Assembly (NCBI GenBank): GCA_028718575.1
Contig: JAQULN010000053.1
Span: 1-7,989 of the forward strand
Length of the DNA stretch: 7,989 nucleotides
Origin: Candidatus Krumholzibacteriia bacterium
Lineage (GTDB): Bacteria; Krumholzibacteriota; Krumholzibacteriia; LZORAL124-64-63
Reading direction: 5' to 3'
Below the pieces are notes generated by a model, which worked only from the letters and a program-made list of their open reading frames with translations, was not told where the DNA came from and searched no databases. The stretch's first letter is position 1, and every line of letters begins with the position of its first letter. The translations under genes and the position numbers were made by a program. Positions 5,802 through 7,989 of this stretch are shown in pieces.

Positions 5802-6590
5802 ATGGAAGCGACCACCGTCACCGAGCACGACCGAACATACTGGCAATACGAATACGCCGCCGCTGCTCGGTACCTGATCCCGCTGTTGCGCGGGTGGAGC
5901 ATGTCGCGTCCGGGATTGCGCGTCCTGGACGTCGGCTGCGGCGACGGCGGCGGTCTGAGCGCGATGCACGACGTCGGGTTCCTGTGCCGAGGTTTCGACA
6001 TCGAGCCCCGCCGCATCGCGATCGGCCACGCGCTGCGCGGCGACCGCGCCATCGAGCTGGCCGTCGGCGACATCTTCTGCACCGGCGCGCCGTTTTGCAA
6101 CGACCGCTTCGACCTCGTCGTCCTGCGCGACGTCTTCGAACATCTCGAGCACAAACCGGCCGCGCTGGCGACCCTGCGCGGCTTGCTCGCTCCGGGCGGC
6201 GGAATCCTGATCTCCTTTCCCCCGTACTATTCTCCGTTCGGAGCGCACCAGCAGCTCTTGCGGGCGAAGATCGGCCGCGTCCCCTACGTCCACCTCGTCC
6301 CCGGCGCGCTCGAGCGCCTCTTGCCGCGCTTGCGCGGCGAGCATCCGCCGTTCGTGGCGGAGATCCGCAAGCTCAGCCGCATGCGGATGGGAATATCTCG
6401 GTTCGAACGACTCGCGCGCGAGGCGAACCTCGCGGCAACGCGCAAGAAGTTCTACCTGATCAGTCCCGGCCACATCCGCTTCGGTCTGCGCCCCTGCTCC
6501 GCCGGTCTGTTGGGCCGGATTCCCCTGCTCCGCGAACTGCTGGTGACTGGTGTTGTCTACCTGCTGAAGGATGCGGAGCCGCAGACCTAG
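5802..6590 (+). CDS. Class I SAM-dependent methyltransferase
   Basis: This 262-residue cytosolic enzyme should transfer a methyl group from S-adenosylmethionine; the substrate is unknown. Motif I VLDVGCGDGGG is at 41-51, the acidic end of strand 2 is FDIEP at 65-69, motif II-like VGDIF at 88-92, and FDLVVLRDVFEHLEH at 103-117 carries the His-rich post-II motif of Methyltransf_11/25 enzymes. The segment FPPYYSPFGAHQ and a following PYVHLVPG loop resemble methyltransferases found in surface-polysaccharide and lipid loci, which is a hint only. ATG 5802-5804 is preferred because the conserved part begins just after it; a GTG at 5697 would overlap the divergent DUF2797 start region. The ribosome site is weak (CCAGGCG). 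The gene ends in TAG and converges on DUF4126. Confidence 0.9.
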   Translation: MEATTVTEHDRTYWQYEYAAAARYLIPLLRGWSMSRPGLRVLDVGCGDGGGLSAMHDVGFLCRGFDIEPRRIAIGHALRGDRAIELAVGDIFCTGAPFCNDRFDLVVLRDVFEHLEHKPAALATLRGLLAPGGGILISFPPYYSPFGAHQQLLRAKIGRVPYVHLVPGALERLLPRLRGEHPPFVAEIRKLSRMRMGISRFERLAREANLAATRKKFYLISPGHIRFGLRPCSAGLLGRIPLLRELLVTGVVYLLKDAEPQT

Positions 6591-6597
6591 CGCGACC

Positions 6598-6651
6598 CGC
6601 GGCCGCGATCACGCGCGACGGCGATCGCGCGACGGCGATCGCGCGGCCGCG
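6598..6651. repeat. Short tandem repeat flanked by CGCGGCCGCG palindromes between convergent genes
   Basis: Two CGCGGCCGCG copies (6598-6607 and 6642-6651) flank a tandem 14-bp unit, GCGCGACGGCGATC, at 6613-6626 and 6627-6640. The outer copies extend into an imperfect inverted repeat (GATC on the inner side). It fills the spacer between the stops of the methyltransferase and DUF4126 genes and could be a bidirectional structured terminator without U-runs. Confidence 0.55.
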
Positions 6652-6652
6652 T

Positions 6653-7231
6653 TCACGCGCGGCGCCGTCTGAACAACAGCCGGCCCGCTCTGCGCACCGA
6701 CCACGTGAGCAAGACGATGACCAACACCAGGCATACGACCGGGACCACGATCGCAAGGATCGCCAGGCCGGCGGCGCCCAAGGTCTCGACTGCAGCCACG
6801 AGCGGGTTGGCGAGGCCGCCCGTCGCCGCGCCTGCCTGAGCCCGCAGCAGGGCCGTGCCGCCTTTGGCGAGGCCCGCCGCACCGCCGCCTGCGATGACCG
6901 CCACGGGCCACATGACCGCCGGCGGCAAATCGGTCATCACGGCCGCGCTGACGAGAATCCCCGCGACGATCGTCGCCGGGCCGGCAAGCACATCAAGGGC
7001 ATGGTCGAGGCCGGGAATGAAGTAGGCGAGTGTTTCGACCGCGCATGCCGTCGCGAAGGTGATCAACGCCGGCGTGGTCGCCAGCCACTGGAAACTCTCG
7101 GCGAGCGGCAGGTGGCCGAAGCGCGCGACCAGACCTGCGACCAGCAGCGGCACGAAGATGCGGAAACCGGCGGCCGCGGCCAAGCCGATGCCCAGAGCGA
7201 TGCCGAGCAGCGATTCGAACGTTAGAGTCAT
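6653..7231 (-). CDS. DUF4126 family integral membrane protein
   Basis: The function of this family is unknown. The 192-residue protein is strongly hydrophobic, with likely membrane segments near 8-36, 52-72, 82-100, 104-122 and 148-176, and an Arg-rich cytosolic tail (RRAGRLLFRRRR). Family-type signatures are AAAAGFRIFVPLL (18-30), an ETLAYFIPGLDHALD stretch (66-80), and ANPLVAAVE (141-149). ATG 7229-7231 follows AGGA at 8 nt; sequence upstream in frame runs through the divergent promoter region and looks non-coding. The likely promoter is TTGCCC / TATACT at 7285-7312. It stops 62 nt from the convergent methyltransferase. Confidence 0.85.
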   Translation of the reverse strand: MTLTFESLLGIALGIGLAAAAGFRIFVPLLVAGLVARFGHLPLAESFQWLATTPALITFATACAVETLAYFIPGLDHALDVLAGPATIVAGILVSAAVMTDLPPAVMWPVAVIAGGGAAGLAKGGTALLRAQAGAATGGLANPLVAAVETLGAAGLAILAIVVPVVCLVLVIVLLTWSVRRAGRLLFRRRRA

Positions 7232-7280
7232 CGGGCGTCCTGTTGTCGAATCGGATCGCCGCGCGATCCCTGAGATCCGA

Positions 7281-7296
7281 CGGGAGTATACTCCCG
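7281..7296. promoter_or_regulatory. Perfect 16-bp palindrome in the divergent DUF4126/SpmA spacer
   Basis: CGGGAGTATACTCCCG is an exact self-complementary site. It contains TATACT on both strands, so it overlaps the probable DUF4126 -10 box. This is the geometry of an operator bound by a dimeric repressor; the regulator is unknown. Confidence 0.5.
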
Positions 7297-7312
7297 CCCC
7301 GACGCCGGGCAA
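7285..7312 (-). promoter_or_regulatory. Probable promoter of the DUF4126 gene
   Basis: On the minus strand TTGCCC (7307-7312) and TATACT (7285-7290) are 16 nt apart, matching sigma70 boxes at 4 and 5 of 6 positions. The leader to the ATG would be about 47 nt and carries AGGA. Confidence 0.5.
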
Positions 7313-7362
7313 CGAGCCATTGCGCGCGGCCGCGCCTCCGTTGCGCCGACCGCGACTTTCGC

Positions 7363-7391
7363 TCGACCTCCCGCCCGCCGCCCCCTATCCT
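7363..7391 (+). promoter_or_regulatory. Possible leaderless promoter of the SpmA-like gene
   Basis: TCGACC (7363-7368) and TATCCT (7386-7391) are 17 nt apart, each matching 4 of 6 sigma70 positions. The ATG starts 7 nt after the -10 box, where transcription would begin, and no Shine-Dalgarno precedes it. Confidence 0.4.
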
Positions 7392-7397
7392 CCGCCC

Positions 7398-7989
7398 ATG
7401 CTCAACCGCATCTGGACCGCGTTCTTCTTCGTCGCCGCGGCGGCGGCCTTGTGGCAGTGGCTGCTGCTGGGCAATGCCGGCGTCTGGCAGGACATCGTCG
7501 GCAGCACGTTCGAGATGGCCAAGACGGCCTTCGAGGTGGCCCTCGGGTTGACCGGCGTGATGACCCTCTGGCTGGGGATCATGCGCATCGGCGAACAGGG
7601 CGGCGCCGTCGAGCTGCTGGCGCGCGCGTTCCGGCCCCTCTTGCGCCGCCTCTTCCCCGGCGTGCCGGCCGGCCACCCCGCCGAGGGCGCCGTGGTCATG
7701 AACATGGCCGCCAACATGCTGGGCCTGGACAACGCCGCCACGCCGCTCGGCTTGAAGGCCATGCGAGAACTGCAAACCTTGAACCCCAGCGACGACACGG
7801 CCAGCAACGACCAGATCCTCTTCCTGGTGATCAACACGTCGGCCGTGACCGTGGTCCCGGTGACGATCTTCACCTACCGCGCCCAGCTCGGCGCCGCCGA
7901 TCCGACCGACATTTTTCTGCCGATCCTGATCGCCACCTTCTGCCCGACCATGACCGGTTTGCTCGTCACGAGCGCGGTCCAGAAGCTGC
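7398..7989 (+). CDS. SpmA-like nucleoside-recognition (Gate) domain membrane protein, partial
   Basis: The first 197 codons are present and the gene runs off the right edge. Hydrophobic segments lie at about 5-25, 45-62, 141-158 and 171-193. The signature MNMAANMLGLDNAATPLGLKAM, at 101-122, and LQTLNP then INTSAVTVVP (125-154) are diagnostic of the SpmA half of the SpmA/SpmB nucleoside-recognition domain family. In Bacillus SpmA/SpmB affect spore core dehydration; in Gram-negatives the two halves are often fused in one protein of about 400 residues with unknown transport-like function. Here the frame is still open at a point where SpmA alone would nearly end, so a fusion is possible. ATG 7398-7400 is chosen because conserved sequence begins there; no ribosome site precedes it. 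Confidence 0.88.
   Translation, partial: MLNRIWTAFFFVAAAAALWQWLLLGNAGVWQDIVGSTFEMAKTAFEVALGLTGVMTLWLGIMRIGEQGGAVELLARAFRPLLRRLFPGVPAGHPAEGAVVMNMAANMLGLDNAATPLGLKAMRELQTLNPSDDTASNDQILFLVINTSAVTVVPVTIFTYRAQLGAADPTDIFLPILIATFCPTMTGLLVTSAVQKL

Noticed and set aside
5688..6473. 261-codon minus-strand frame
   Set aside because: Antisense shadow of the methyltransferase, which has clear SAM motifs.
6620..6643. GCGATCGC octamers resembling cyanobacterial HIP1
   Set aside because: Only inside the local tandem repeat; not spread through the window.
5894..7225. 443-codon open frame on the plus strand
   Set aside because: Runs out of frame through the methyltransferase and antisense to DUF4126; rich in Arg/Gln/Asp with no motif.
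6993..7775. 260-codon minus-strand frame
   Set aside because: Shadow of DUF4126 and antisense of the SpmA-like gene; His/Gly/Arg-rich with no domain.

Overview
The window is high-GC, densely packed bacterial chromosomal DNA. It looks like housekeeping or accessory-metabolism sequence, with no phage, transposon, CRISPR or RNA-gene signal that I can see. An HtrB/LpxL-like protein, a FolM/FolX pair, stand-alone Smr proteins, a DUF2797 protein and an SpmA-type membrane protein together suggest a Gram-negative bacterium, perhaps an uncultured gammaproteobacterium. This assignment is inference from gene content only.

Layout, right to left, because most genes are on the minus strand. At the right edge an SpmA-like gene (+, 7398 to the edge, incomplete) is divergent from a DUF4126 membrane protein (-, 6653-7231). 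Their 166-bp spacer holds a perfect 16-bp palindrome and a possible leaderless promoter. A SAM-dependent methyltransferase (+, 5802-6590) converges on the DUF4126 gene across a short repeat-rich spacer and is divergent from a DUF2797 zinc-binding protein (-, 4868-5719). A 220-bp leader with two mutually exclusive hairpins follows. After it comes a 70-residue protein with an acidic Ala/Asp/Ser tail (-, 4435-4647), overlapping by GTGA a degenerate lipid-A-acyltransferase-like protein (-, 3311-4438). Next is a secreted beta-propeller protein (-, 1974-3188).

The left third is a tight minus-strand operon of two tandem Smr-domain genes (1488-1868 and 1124-1486, 1 nt apart), a FolM-like pteridine reductase (340-1104) and a FolX/FolB-family gene (317 to the left edge). 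FolX and FolM are the known pair for tetrahydromonapterin synthesis, so this end is probably a pterin-cofactor unit. The folX-like gene has an in-frame TAG at codon 64, yet the conserved protein continues in the same frame to the window edge. TAG ends two other genes here (DUF2797 and the methyltransferase), so genome-wide stop reassignment is unlikely; the gene is broken, misread, or locally read through.

The points most worth a second look are the interrupted folX, the coupled small protein and catalytic-residue-less acyltransferase behind an alternative-hairpin leader, the tandem Smr pair in which one copy has lost its LDLH motif, and the palindromic divergent promoter at 7281-7296. No gap between genes exceeds 220 bp.
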